From positions 38,726 to 102,725 of the forward strand of contig CAZEQK010000008.1 of the NCBI GenBank assembly GCA_964514395.1: a DNA stretch of 64,000 nt, given 5' to 3'. The translations under genes were made by a program, and so were the position numbers. Shown here one piece after another: positions 1 to 6,788 of this stretch (the first letter of the stretch is position 1; every line of letters starts with the position of its first letter). Under the pieces are notes generated by a model. The model was given only the letters and a program-made list of their open reading frames with translations. It did no database searches and was not told where the DNA came from. The DNA comes from CAZEQK01 sp964514395 (lineage in GTDB: Bacteria; Bacillota; Bacilli; Tepidibacillales; Tepidibacillaceae).

Positions 1-171
1 GTGAAACAAAGTAAAAACATACTTCATAAACCAGGAATGATTGCCTTTGAAGTAGGGATAAATCAAGCTAAATTGGTATCAGAATTATTAATTGGATATG
101 GCTATACCGATGTGAAAATAGTTCGTGATTTGCAGGGAATTGCAAGAATTGTATTTGCCAGTAATAAATAA
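1..171 (+). CDS. prmC: Peptide chain release factor N5-glutamine methyltransferase, C-terminal end (partial)
   Basis: An open frame runs in from the left edge and stops with TAA at 169-171, giving 56 visible residues. The text (MIAFEVGINQAK, then a YGYTDVKIVRDLQGIARIV-type ending) matches the C-terminus of PrmC/HemK, which methylates the GGQ glutamine of release factors. The NPPY catalytic motif lies outside the window. In Bacillus prmC directly precedes spoIIR, as here apart from the inserted LysM/GH18 gene. The true start is outside the window; the GTG at position 1 is only the first visible codon. Confidence 0.8.
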   Translation: MKQSKNILHKPGMIAFEVGINQAKLVSELLIGYGYTDVKIVRDLQGIARIVFASNK

Positions 172-196
172 GATATAGATAAGAAATTCATATGCA

Positions 197-229
197 AAAG
201 AGTGATCCTTGTTGATCACTCTTTTTATT
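197..229 (+). terminator. Rho-independent terminator of prmC
   Basis: An 11-bp perfect stem (AAAGAGTGATC, 197-207, with GATCACTCTTT, 214-224) has a 6-nt loop and is followed by a T-rich tail. It ends prmC transcription and appears to be the target of the group II intron remnant just downstream. Confidence 0.85.
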
Positions 230-233
230 TGTA

Positions 234-336
234 GTGCGCCACGCATGGCGATTAACTAGGTGGTGAAAGTCCACACGGTACGTACGGTGGTGTGAGAGGT
301 CGCTGAATAAAATAATTATTCAGCTCCTACTCGATT
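234..336 (+). mobile_element. Collapsed group II intron remnant (5' end joined to domains V/VI)
   Basis: The segment opens with GTGCGCC, the canonical group II intron 5' boundary, followed by a domain-I-like GGTGGTGAAAGTCCAC. It then passes abruptly into 3' domain V text (GTACGGTGGTGTGAGAGG) and a domain VI hairpin (GCTGAATAA / TTATTCAGC). It closes with CTCCTACTCGATT, a typical 3' end. About 103 nt remain; most of domains I-IV and any reverse-transcriptase gene are missing. It begins 4-5 nt after the T-tract of the prmC terminator, the preferred site of group IIC introns. The exact 3' boundary is uncertain by a few bases. Confidence 0.72.
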
Positions 337-430
337 CCAATCACAATCATGTTTTAAATAGAGATAAGGAACGTTACGGAAGATTAAATAATATAGTAGT
401 AATAAATGCCTATTAGAGAGGGGATTAAGT

Positions 431-1840
431 GTGCAAATACATGTTGTTCAAGCAGGGGATACATTATGGCTCATTTCTCGTCAATATGGAGTTAGTATAA
501 ATGCTATTGTAACTGCCAATGGAATAACGAATCAGGATGTATTAGTTGTTGGCGAGGCTTTAGTCATCCCAATTCCTAACATCTATATAGTTCAGCCGGG
601 TGATACCTTATGGCTTATCTCGATAAAGTATGGAATTACAGTAGAACAATTAATAAATGCAAATCGGCTAGCAGATCCTAATCAATTATTCATTGGCCAA
701 CGCTTGGTTATTCCAGTAGATTATAACATTCATATTGTTCAACCTGGTGAAACCTTATGGTCAATAGCAAGCAAATATGGTACGACAATTGATGCAATCG
801 CTCAAGAAAATAATATAGTGAATCCTAATTTAATCTACCCTGGAAAAGTGCTAAGAATCGTGAAGCCGATGATAGATGTCAATGGTTACTTATATAACAT
901 TGGAACAGTGGGGCAGCGTATTATTGACAACATAGGTCAATACCTAAGCTATTTAAGTGTTTTTAGCTATCAAGTAAATAATGATGGGACTTTAGCTAAT
1001 ATAAATGATACTGGAATTATAGATGCCATTAAGCAACAAAATGGAGAGCCGATGATGGTGATCACTAATTTTAAAGATGGAATGTTCAATTCAGACGTAG
1101 CCCAAGCGATTCTGACGAATACGGATGTACAGGATACATTAATAAATAATATTTTAAATACCATGCAAAGCAAGGGGTATGCATACTTAAATATAGATTT
1201 TGAATATATTTATCCAAAAGATCGCACATTATATAACCAATTTCTTCAAAAGGTAGTAAACCAATTGCGTCCAATGGGGTATGAGGTTTCCACTGCGTTA
1301 GCACCTAAGCTTTCTGGGGATCAAAAGGGATTGCTTTACGAAGCTCACGATTATAAAGCCCATGGAGAAATCGTAGATTTTGTGATCTTAATGACCTATG
1401 AATGGGGTTGGATTGGTGGTCCACCAATGGCAGTCGCACCATTAAACCAAGTACGAAGGGTTCTAGATTATGCAGTTAGTGTGATACCTAGGGAAAAGAT
1501 ATTAATGGGAATGCCTACCTATGGGTATGATTGGAAACTACCCTATGTAAAAGGTGAATCCCGTGCTGAGATACTTAATACCATTCAGGCGGTAGATCGG
1601 GCTGCTAAATATAATGCTGACATTCAATATGATTTAATAGCCCAATCCCCCTATTATCAGTATCTGGATGAAAATAATGATGAACATATCGTCTGGTTTG
1701 AAGATGCGAGGAGTGTTCAAGCAAAGTATGAAACGGTTAGGGAATATCAATTAAAAGGCGTTAGCTATTGGGAATTAGGCTTTCCCTTTCCACAAAACTG
1801 GTACGTTTTAACAAACAATTTTTCTGTAAAAAAAGAATAA
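431..1840 (+). CDS. LysM-repeat glycoside hydrolase family 18 protein (YaaH/SleL-like spore peptidoglycan hydrolase)
   Basis: 469 residues starting at GTG 431 behind an AGAGAGGGG ribosome site. Three LysM domains lie at about residues 3-46, 51-94 and 100-143 (each begins HVVQAGDTLW-like), followed by a GH18 barrel from about 150 to 460. The catalytic motif is NIDFEYI with the likely acid Glu258; VILMTYEWGW is another GH18 strand motif. There is no signal peptide, as in B. subtilis YaaH and SleL, which reach the spore from the mother cell and cleave cortex or spore peptidoglycan. The family assignment is firm; a spore or germination role is inferred from architecture. The gene sits between prmC and spoIIR, where B. 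subtilis has none. Confidence 0.88.
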   Translation: MQIHVVQAGDTLWLISRQYGVSINAIVTANGITNQDVLVVGEALVIPIPNIYIVQPGDTLWLISIKYGITVEQLINANRLADPNQLFIGQRLVIPVDYNIHIVQPGETLWSIASKYGTTIDAIAQENNIVNPNLIYPGKVLRIVKPMIDVNGYLYNIGTVGQRIIDNIGQYLSYLSVFSYQVNNDGTLANINDTGIIDAIKQQNGEPMMVITNFKDGMFNSDVAQAILTNTDVQDTLINNILNTMQSKGYAYLNIDFEYIYPKDRTLYNQFLQKVVNQLRPMGYEVSTALAPKLSGDQKGLLYEAHDYKAHGEIVDFVILMTYEWGWIGGPPMAVAPLNQVRRVLDYAVSVIPREKILMGMPTYGYDWKLPYVKGESRAEILNTIQAVDRAAKYNADIQYDLIAQSPYYQYLDENNDEHIVWFEDARSVQAKYETVREYQLKGVSYWELGFPFPQNWYVLTNNFSVKKE

Positions 1841-1869
1841 ATCAAGACTTTATCTTCGGTTTCAACAAG

Positions 1870-1903
1870 ACTCCCTCTTCAACACTGTAAGAGGGAGTTG
1901 TTT
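1870..1903 (+). terminator. Terminator of the LysM/GH18 gene
   Basis: ACTCCCTCTT (1870-1879) pairs with AAGAGGGAGT (1889-1898) over a 9-nt loop and is followed by TGTTT. It lies 30 bases after the stop codon. Confidence 0.8.
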
Positions 1904-1920
1904 CAAACCCTCGAAATAAG

Positions 1921-2046
1921 GCCGGCATAGCACGACTTAATGCTTTAGCATTTAGTGTGACTTGTGCCCTATGGGTGCTAAGGTTCAGGTGGGATAAAAA
2001 CTCCATCTGAACCAAGTCTTCTTTATCGGCAGTTTGTCATCAGTCT
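1921..2046. repeat. Palindromic non-coding block ending in a dispersed 22-bp repeat
   Basis: Between two terminators lies about 125 bp without an open frame. It holds a small hairpin (AATGC TTTA GCATT, 1939-1952), a strong 11-bp hairpin (1982-1992 with 2003-2013, one G-U pair) and a 22-bp sequence (2025-2046). The 22-bp sequence recurs in reverse complement at 37323-37344. The structure resembles an end of a small transposable or MITE-like element, possibly an IS200/IS605-type relic. No transposase is present, so identity is unproven. Confidence 0.5.
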
Positions 2047-2048
2047 AT

Positions 2049-2072
2049 AATCCCACATTTGTGGGATTTTTG
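2049..2072 (+). terminator. Short hairpin with T-run upstream of spoIIR
   Basis: ATCCCACA (2050-2057) pairs with TGTGGGAT (2060-2067), followed by a run of T. It lies just before the candidate spoIIR promoter and should insulate spoIIR from upstream readthrough. Confidence 0.65.
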
Positions 2073-2074
2073 AT

Positions 2075-2104
2075 GTTTATCCAAAAAGAATTCTGTCAAT
2101 AATG
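2075..2104 (+). promoter_or_regulatory. Candidate sigma-F promoter of spoIIR
   Basis: GTTTA (2075-2079) and GTCAATAATG (2095-2104) are 15 nt apart. They fit the forespore sigma-F consensus GYATA / GGNNANAHTR with one mismatch in each box. B. subtilis spoIIR is a sigma-F gene, which supports the reading. Assignment by eye only. Confidence 0.45.
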
Positions 2105-2136
2105 AAACTAAAGAGATAGTTAGAGAGGGGAAAAAA

Positions 2137-2760
2137 ATGAAAAAGCACTTATATTTATTATTTATTGTTTTTATTTTATTAATGAGTTGGGATACAGGAA
2201 AACAGGATGCTGCATTAGCTGCACCAAAGGATATCATACCAGAACAGGCCATACGTTTAAGAATCATCGCAAATAGTGATTCAGCAGAGGATCAATGGAT
2301 AAAAAGGAAGATAAGAGATGTGGTAGTGGATAAGATAAACCCATGGGTAAACAGCTTAGATAATATCGAAACGGCGAGACAGGTTATTCATCAGCATTTG
2401 TCAGAAATCGAAAATGCAGTAAACGAAACGATGGAGAAGAACGGCTATGACTATGGGAAGAAACCAAAAGTAGAATTAGGAATCGTGCCCTTTCCTACAA
2501 AAATATATGGGCAAAAGGTCTATCCAGCAGGAGATTATGAAGCATTAAGAATAACCTTAGGTGACGGATTAGGACAAAATTGGTGGTGTGTTTTATTTCC
2601 GCCGTTATGCTTTGTAGATATGTCTACTGGTGAAGCAGTTGAAAAACACCAACCAGCACAAATAAAAGAAGAAGCGAATGACAAAAAAGAGGTAGAAGTG
2701 AAATTTTTCTTTGCAGAAGCTTTTACAAAACTGACTAGATTTTTAAAATCTATTATATAG
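2137..2760 (+). CDS. spoIIR: Stage II sporulation protein R
   Basis: 207 residues beginning at ATG 2137 behind GAGAGGGG. SpoIIR is made in the forespore under sigma-F, secreted into the intermembrane space, and triggers SpoIIGA-dependent processing of pro-sigma-E in the mother cell. The N-terminus (about residues 3-29) is a secretion signal. Family hallmarks are visible: RLRIIANSDSAEDQWIKRK near residue 42, YPAGDYEALRITLGDG, and QNWWCVLFPPLCFVD near residue 150. The length is close to the B. subtilis protein. Position after prmC is conserved. A sigma-F-like promoter and its own terminator suggest it is monocistronic. Confidence 0.95.
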   Translation: MKKHLYLLFIVFILLMSWDTGKQDAALAAPKDIIPEQAIRLRIIANSDSAEDQWIKRKIRDVVVDKINPWVNSLDNIETARQVIHQHLSEIENAVNETMEKNGYDYGKKPKVELGIVPFPTKIYGQKVYPAGDYEALRITLGDGLGQNWWCVLFPPLCFVDMSTGEAVEKHQPAQIKEEANDKKEVEVKFFFAEAFTKLTRFLKSII

Positions 2761-2774
2761 GGGAAAAGTTGAAA

Positions 2775-2799
2775 GCTCGATACCTAATCGAGTTTTTTC
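2775..2799 (+). terminator. Terminator of spoIIR
   Basis: CTCGAT (2776-2781) pairs with ATCGAG (2787-2792), 5-nt loop, then six T. It lies 15 bases past the spoIIR stop. Confidence 0.75.
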
Positions 2800-2891
2800 A
2801 TTTGTAAAAGATGAAATTTTTATATCATACAGCATGGTCTAAAGATAATCTTCAATACATAAAATGGGACAAGTAGATATTATAGAAGGGA

Positions 2892-3341
2892 ATGAAGAAT
2901 ATGGTAATACGTATGGCTACAGATAATGATAGAAATGTATTAGAGGGGATTTTGCAGAAATCCGATTTAAATGATGATGGTATCGAAGAAAAGCATACCT
3001 ATTTCTTAATTGCAGAAGAAGAGATAAATAGTAAGAAAGAGGTGATTGCCATCGCAGGCATTGAACAAAGAGGACCCTATGGATTTTTAAGGTCACTTGT
3101 TTTAGAATCAAAAGTAAGGGATTTTATTAAAGGCTATCATTTTATTGCAAGTATCATTCAATATGCAAAGAAGTTGAACTTCAAGGAACTATACTTATTA
3201 ACAGGACCACATACAAAAAAAGTTTTTGAATATCTTAATTTTCAATCCATTTCTATTCACGAAGTACCAGATGAAGTGCGCGAATCCTCACATTTTACAA
3301 GAAGTTATAATGATTCTGTTATTATTATGAAAAATTATTAA
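2892..3341 (+). CDS. ywlB: GNAT-family N-acetyltransferase, YwlB-like
   Basis: 149 residues from ATG 2892 behind GAAGGGA. The layout is a compact GNAT fold: N-terminal IRMATDNDRNVLEGIL, a central strand GPYGFLRSLVLESKVRDFIKG (the acetyl-CoA loop region) and a C-terminal YLLTGPHTKKVFEYLNFQ segment with the usual aromatic before the last strands. B. subtilis YwlB has the same size and sits at the same place between spoIIR and ywlC. The substrate is unknown; similarity to the ArgA acetyltransferase domain is only a family note. ATG 2901 is an alternative start. Confidence 0.8.
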   Translation: MKNMVIRMATDNDRNVLEGILQKSDLNDDGIEEKHTYFLIAEEEINSKKEVIAIAGIEQRGPYGFLRSLVLESKVRDFIKGYHFIASIIQYAKKLNFKELYLLTGPHTKKVFEYLNFQSISIHEVPDEVRESSHFTRSYNDSVIIMKNY

Positions 3342-3346
3342 CAACG

Positions 3347-3366
3347 TTATCAACAGGTTATCCACA
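3347..3366 (+). promoter_or_regulatory. Pair of DnaA-box-like 9-mers
   Basis: TTATCAACA (3347-3355, one mismatch) and TTATCCACA (3358-3366, perfect DnaA box) lie in direct orientation 11 bp apart, one helical turn, in the ywlB-ywlC intergenic region. Downstream is very AT-rich. Whether DnaA binds here is not known. Confidence 0.5.
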
Positions 3367-3470
3367 GGGTGTTTATAATATTATAATAATAATTATGTTA
3401 AAATGTTTCTTGTAGTATTTATCTATTGAATTCAATGTCTATATAATAAAAATTATAGGAGTAAAGGCAA

Positions 3471-4532
3471 ATGCAACGCATAGATACAAAAATATGGAAA
3501 TTCAATACCGAAGTGGATGAAAATAATGTTGATATTAAAGAGATAGCAAAGCTGTTACAAGAAGGAAAGGTTATTGCGTTTCCAACAGAAACTGTATATG
3601 GATTAGGTGCAAATGCACTAGACACAAAAGCAGTCAAAAATATTTTTATAGCAAAGGGTAGACCAAGTGATAATCCTTTAATCGTACATATCTCGACATT
3701 AGAGCAACTATATCCCCTAGTAGATCATGTGAATGAGTTGAGTCTAAAATTAATTAAACATTTTTGGCCAGGGCCATTAACTATTATTTTTAAAAGGAAG
3801 GCAATCGTTCCTGATATAGTAACGGCAGGGCTAGATACTGTTGCGGTTAGAATGCCTAATCATCCTATTGCTAGGACGATTATTAGTGCTGCGAATCTAC
3901 CCATAGCTGCGCCAAGCGCCAATCGCTCAGGAAAGCCAAGTCCAACAACTGCTAAGCATGTTATTCATGATTTACAGGGTCTAATAGATGGCATTGTCGA
4001 TGGCGGACCTACAGGAGTAGGTGTTGAATCAACAATCATTGATGTTAGTGGTGACATACCAATGGTATTAAGACCTGGTGGAATCACGGTAGAGGAGTTA
4101 AAGGAACTCTTAGGAACAGTATTGATAGATCCTGCCATTCTAACAGAGGGGGATAAGCCTAGAGCTCCAGGTATGAAGTACAGGCATTATGCTCCTAAAG
4201 CTGAGATGGTAATAGTAAATGGAAAAAAAGATTTAGTAATCGAACAGATGATGAACATAGCAAAGGAAAAGAGTCTATTAAATAAAAAAGTAGGAATCTT
4301 AACCCTTCAAGAACATGAGGTTCTTTTTAATCAAAAAAATTTCACTTTAGCTTATGGTACAAAGGGTAATTTGTATCCATTAGCTACGCACCTTTATGAT
4401 ACATTAAGAATTTTTGATTTAAAGAAGATTGATTACATTATTGTTGAAGGTGTGGAAGAAGTAGGTATAGGTCTTACAATCATGAATCGTTTGAAAAAGG
4501 CAGCAAATGGGAATATAATCTATTTATCGTAA
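3471..4532 (+). CDS. ywlC: L-threonylcarbamoyladenylate synthase (Sua5/YwlC)
   Basis: 353 residues from ATG 3471 behind ATAGGAGTAAAGG. The enzyme makes threonylcarbamoyl-AMP from threonine, bicarbonate and ATP for tRNA t6A37 formation. The YrdC domain spans about residues 20-210: FPTETVYGLGANA, KGRPSDNPLIVHI, FWPGPLTII, PSANRSGKPSPTTAKHV, GVESTIID. The C-terminal Sua5 domain follows (about 240-350) after the linker KPRAPGMKYRHYAPK. This two-domain length is the Sua5 form rather than short TsaC, as in B. subtilis YwlC. Position between ywlB and mntP is conserved. Confidence 0.95.
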   Translation: MQRIDTKIWKFNTEVDENNVDIKEIAKLLQEGKVIAFPTETVYGLGANALDTKAVKNIFIAKGRPSDNPLIVHISTLEQLYPLVDHVNELSLKLIKHFWPGPLTIIFKRKAIVPDIVTAGLDTVAVRMPNHPIARTIISAANLPIAAPSANRSGKPSPTTAKHVIHDLQGLIDGIVDGGPTGVGVESTIIDVSGDIPMVLRPGGITVEELKELLGTVLIDPAILTEGDKPRAPGMKYRHYAPKAEMVIVNGKKDLVIEQMMNIAKEKSLLNKKVGILTLQEHEVLFNQKNFTLAYGTKGNLYPLATHLYDTLRIFDLKKIDYIIVEGVEEVGIGLTIMNRLKKAANGNIIYLS

Positions 4533-4597
4533 TTTTAATCATGAAATAGCTTTTCCTCGCATAATTTGGATAGACAAGGTTATGGGGGGATATTTCC

Positions 4598-5158
4598 ATG
4601 GAAATGAGTAGACAATTAAGCGGACAAATTATTACTTTTCTCATGATGTCAATCGCTTTAGGAATGGATGCTTTTTCTTTAGGAATAGGTTTAGGATTGA
4701 AAAAACTATCGGGAGTACAGATATTTAAAATTAGTTCAACAATAGGAATCTTTCATGTACTTATGCCTCTTTTCGGAGTACTGACAGGCTATTACCTGCT
4801 ATCGTTTATTGGTGGAATAGCTAAACTAATTGGTGGAGGATTATTAGTGGTATTAGGAATCCATATGTTGTGGTCTGTTATCTATGGAGGGAGTGAGCAA
4901 ACCTTTGATTATACAACAGGCTTTGGCCTATTTCTATTAGCCTTTAGTGTTAGTATTGATGCGTTATCTGTAGGCTTTTCACTAGGGCTATTCCTTGCAA
5001 ACCTATGGATGGTTGTTTTATTGTTTGGATTGATGGGTGCAACGATGACGGCAATGGGATTAACGCTTGGAAGTAAATTAGGACATGTTATCGGAGATTA
5101 TGGAGAAGCCCTTGGTGGGCTAATTCTATTAGTTTTCGGTATTAAATTCTTATTATAA
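4598..5158 (+). CDS. mntP: Manganese efflux pump MntP
   Basis: 186 residues with six predicted membrane helices. MntP (YwlD, former DUF204) exports Mn(II) from the cytoplasm. Two inverted-repeat family motifs are visible: IALGMDAFSLGIGLGL near residue 18 and FSVSIDALSVGFSLGL near residue 117, each with the membrane-embedded acidic residue expected for metal passage. It starts at ATG 4598 after GGGGGAT. The stop overlaps the start of the next gene (TAATG), so the two are co-translated. No manganese (yybP-ykoY) riboswitch was recognised in the 65-base leader. Confidence 0.92.
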   Translation: MEMSRQLSGQIITFLMMSIALGMDAFSLGIGLGLKKLSGVQIFKISSTIGIFHVLMPLFGVLTGYYLLSFIGGIAKLIGGGLLVVLGIHMLWSVIYGGSEQTFDYTTGFGLFLLAFSVSIDALSVGFSLGLFLANLWMVVLLFGLMGATMTAMGLTLGSKLGHVIGDYGEALGGLILLVFGIKFLL

Positions 5159-5904
5159 TGGAGCAGGTTATTTTTATCAGCATTTTTTCAGGATTAGCAA
5201 CAGGTATTGGTGGTCTCATTGTTATTTGGTTCGGTAATCCAAACCATAAAATTTTAAGCTTTTATTTAGGGATTTCGGCTGGAATGATGGGGATGGTTGT
5301 TTTGGTTGATTTAATCCCTTCATCTATACAGTATGGAAGCTTACTACATACATTGATAGGTTTATTCATAGGTATTTTTATGATGGTTGTTTTTGATTTT
5401 CTTTTGAAGTGGATTGCTAAACCAAACCAAGAACGAAAACGGCATAGGTATGTCAATGAGAAAAGAATATATCGTGATATGGGTTATTTTATGACTTTTG
5501 CTATTGCCCTACATAATATTCCTGAGGGACTAGCTATTGGAGCTGGATTTGAAAGCCAAGAAGCCTTGGGCATTCGTGTAGCATTAATCATTGCCTTGCA
5601 CAATATTCCCGAGGGATTGGGAGTTGCCTCGACGTTATACTTAGGACAACTTTCTAGAAGGGTTGTTTTTTTACTTCCATTTGCAACAGGTTTATTTATT
5701 CCTCTAGGTACGATTTTTAGTGCAATGGTTAGTCATATGGTTTCTGATTGGATTTCCATAGGCTTATCGATGGCAGGTGGAGCTATGGGGTATTTGGTCA
5801 TAAAAGAAGTAGGACCAGAAAGCATAAAAAACAACCCGTTAATAGGGAAACTAGGTATGACAGTAGGAATCCTTATTCTGTATTTTGTTTATCGTATCCA
5901 TTAA
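5158..5904 (+). CDS. ZIP-family metal transporter
   Basis: 248 residues, about eight membrane helices with a longer cytoplasmic loop near residues 80-100. Two ZIP metal-binding signatures stand out: ALHNIPEGLAIG near residue 119 and ALHNIPEGLGVA near residue 154, supplying the His/Asn/Glu ligands of the binuclear site. Related proteins (ZupT and gram-positive ZIPs) import divalent metals such as Zn, Mn or Fe. The gene overlaps the mntP stop by one base, so importer and exporter share an mRNA. B. subtilis lacks it at this place. Substrate and direction are inferred. Confidence 0.88.
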   Translation: MEQVIFISIFSGLATGIGGLIVIWFGNPNHKILSFYLGISAGMMGMVVLVDLIPSSIQYGSLLHTLIGLFIGIFMMVVFDFLLKWIAKPNQERKRHRYVNEKRIYRDMGYFMTFAIALHNIPEGLAIGAGFESQEALGIRVALIIALHNIPEGLGVASTLYLGQLSRRVVFLLPFATGLFIPLGTIFSAMVSHMVSDWISIGLSMAGGAMGYLVIKEVGPESIKNNPLIGKLGMTVGILILYFVYRIH

Positions 5905-5976
5905 TGCGTACTGATGAAGGATTCATAATCAAGATTGTTCAATTTGTTTTGGACAGGCTATAAAGGAGCATTGTAT

Positions 5977-6678
5977 ATGAAAATTTTATTCGTATGTACA
6001 GGTAACACTTGTCGAAGTCCAATGGCAAAAAAAATATTAGAAAAAAAAGCGAAAGAGAGAAATATAGTGATGGAGGTTGAATCCGCTGGAATTGCAGCTG
6101 TCCAAGGTCTTCCTGCTTCAAAGCATGCAAGAATCGTAATAAAAGAATATGGTATGAATGATGACCATACTACAAAAAAAGTCTCTGTGAAACTAATGGA
6201 TTGGGCTGATTTTATTCTTGTGATGACAACAAATCATAAAAGGATTTTAATAGACCAGTCCCCACAATTTAGCACAAAAATATATACATTGAAAGAACTG
6301 AGTCTTAAACATAGAAATAAAGGTGAGGAAACAGAAAAATTAGATAGACTCTATCAGCAGGTTGATATAAAAAAGCAAGAATTTTTTGAGAAAAATAAAA
6401 CGGATATTGAACGTTTAAAAAAGCAATACCATTCTTTAAAAACGGATTTAAATCAGATTGAAGATGAGCTTCAAGAATATAATAGGGCATTAAAAAATTT
6501 GCTTAGAGATGAGCTACAGGAAATTGAGAAGATTGAAAGCGATATGCCTTCTTTAGATGTACTTGACCCCTTTGCTGGAGACATAGAGTTATATAGAGAT
6601 ACAGCAAAGGAAATTGAAGCTGCAATTGATGGATTGTTAGAGTCAAATGCTTTTCATCATACTAATTCTAATGAATAA
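5977..6678 (+). CDS. ywlE: YwlE-like low-molecular-weight protein phosphatase with inserted coiled coil
   Basis: 233 residues from ATG 5977 behind AAAGGAGC; an upstream ATG at 5935 has no good ribosome site. The LMW-PTP loop CTGNTCRS (residues 7-14, nucleophile Cys7) has Thr at the position that gives YwlE phospho-arginine specificity. The general-acid loop LDVLDPFAGDIELYR carries Asp197. YwlE opposes the arginine kinase McsB. B. subtilis YwlE is about 150 residues. Here about 75-80 extra residues (about 112-190), rich in E, K and L and predicted coiled coil, interrupt the fold just before the acid loop. No frameshift is seen. Synteny with rpiB/ywlG supports the name. Confidence 0.85.
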   Translation: MKILFVCTGNTCRSPMAKKILEKKAKERNIVMEVESAGIAAVQGLPASKHARIVIKEYGMNDDHTTKKVSVKLMDWADFILVMTTNHKRILIDQSPQFSTKIYTLKELSLKHRNKGEETEKLDRLYQQVDIKKQEFFEKNKTDIERLKKQYHSLKTDLNQIEDELQEYNRALKNLLRDELQEIEKIESDMPSLDVLDPFAGDIELYRDTAKEIEAAIDGLLESNAFHHTNSNE

Positions 6679-6727
6679 CTTAGGGAAATGTCGATTATTT
6701 AGAGGATATTACATATTAACATTGAAT

Positions 6728-6754
6728 TATATTTTAATGTGCTTTAACCGATGA
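6728..6754 (+). promoter_or_regulatory. Possible sigma-D promoter of the chemotaxis receptor gene
   Basis: TATA (6728-6731), a 15-nt spacer, and ACCGATGA (6747-6754) resemble the motility sigma-D consensus TAAA-N15-GCCGATAT. The CCGAT core is intact; other positions deviate. Receptor genes are often sigma-D controlled. Weak by-eye match. Confidence 0.35.
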
Positions 6755-6788
6755 AAATCTAAATAGCTCTGAGGAGAGGGAAATAAAA

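Noticed and set aside
2040..2267. Minus-strand frame over the spoIIR start
   Set aside because: Overlaps the spoIIR signal peptide region, lacks a ribosome site and resembles no family.
4533..4597. Manganese riboswitch expected upstream of mntP
   Set aside because: Only 65 bases are present and none of the yybP-ykoY conserved loops is visible.
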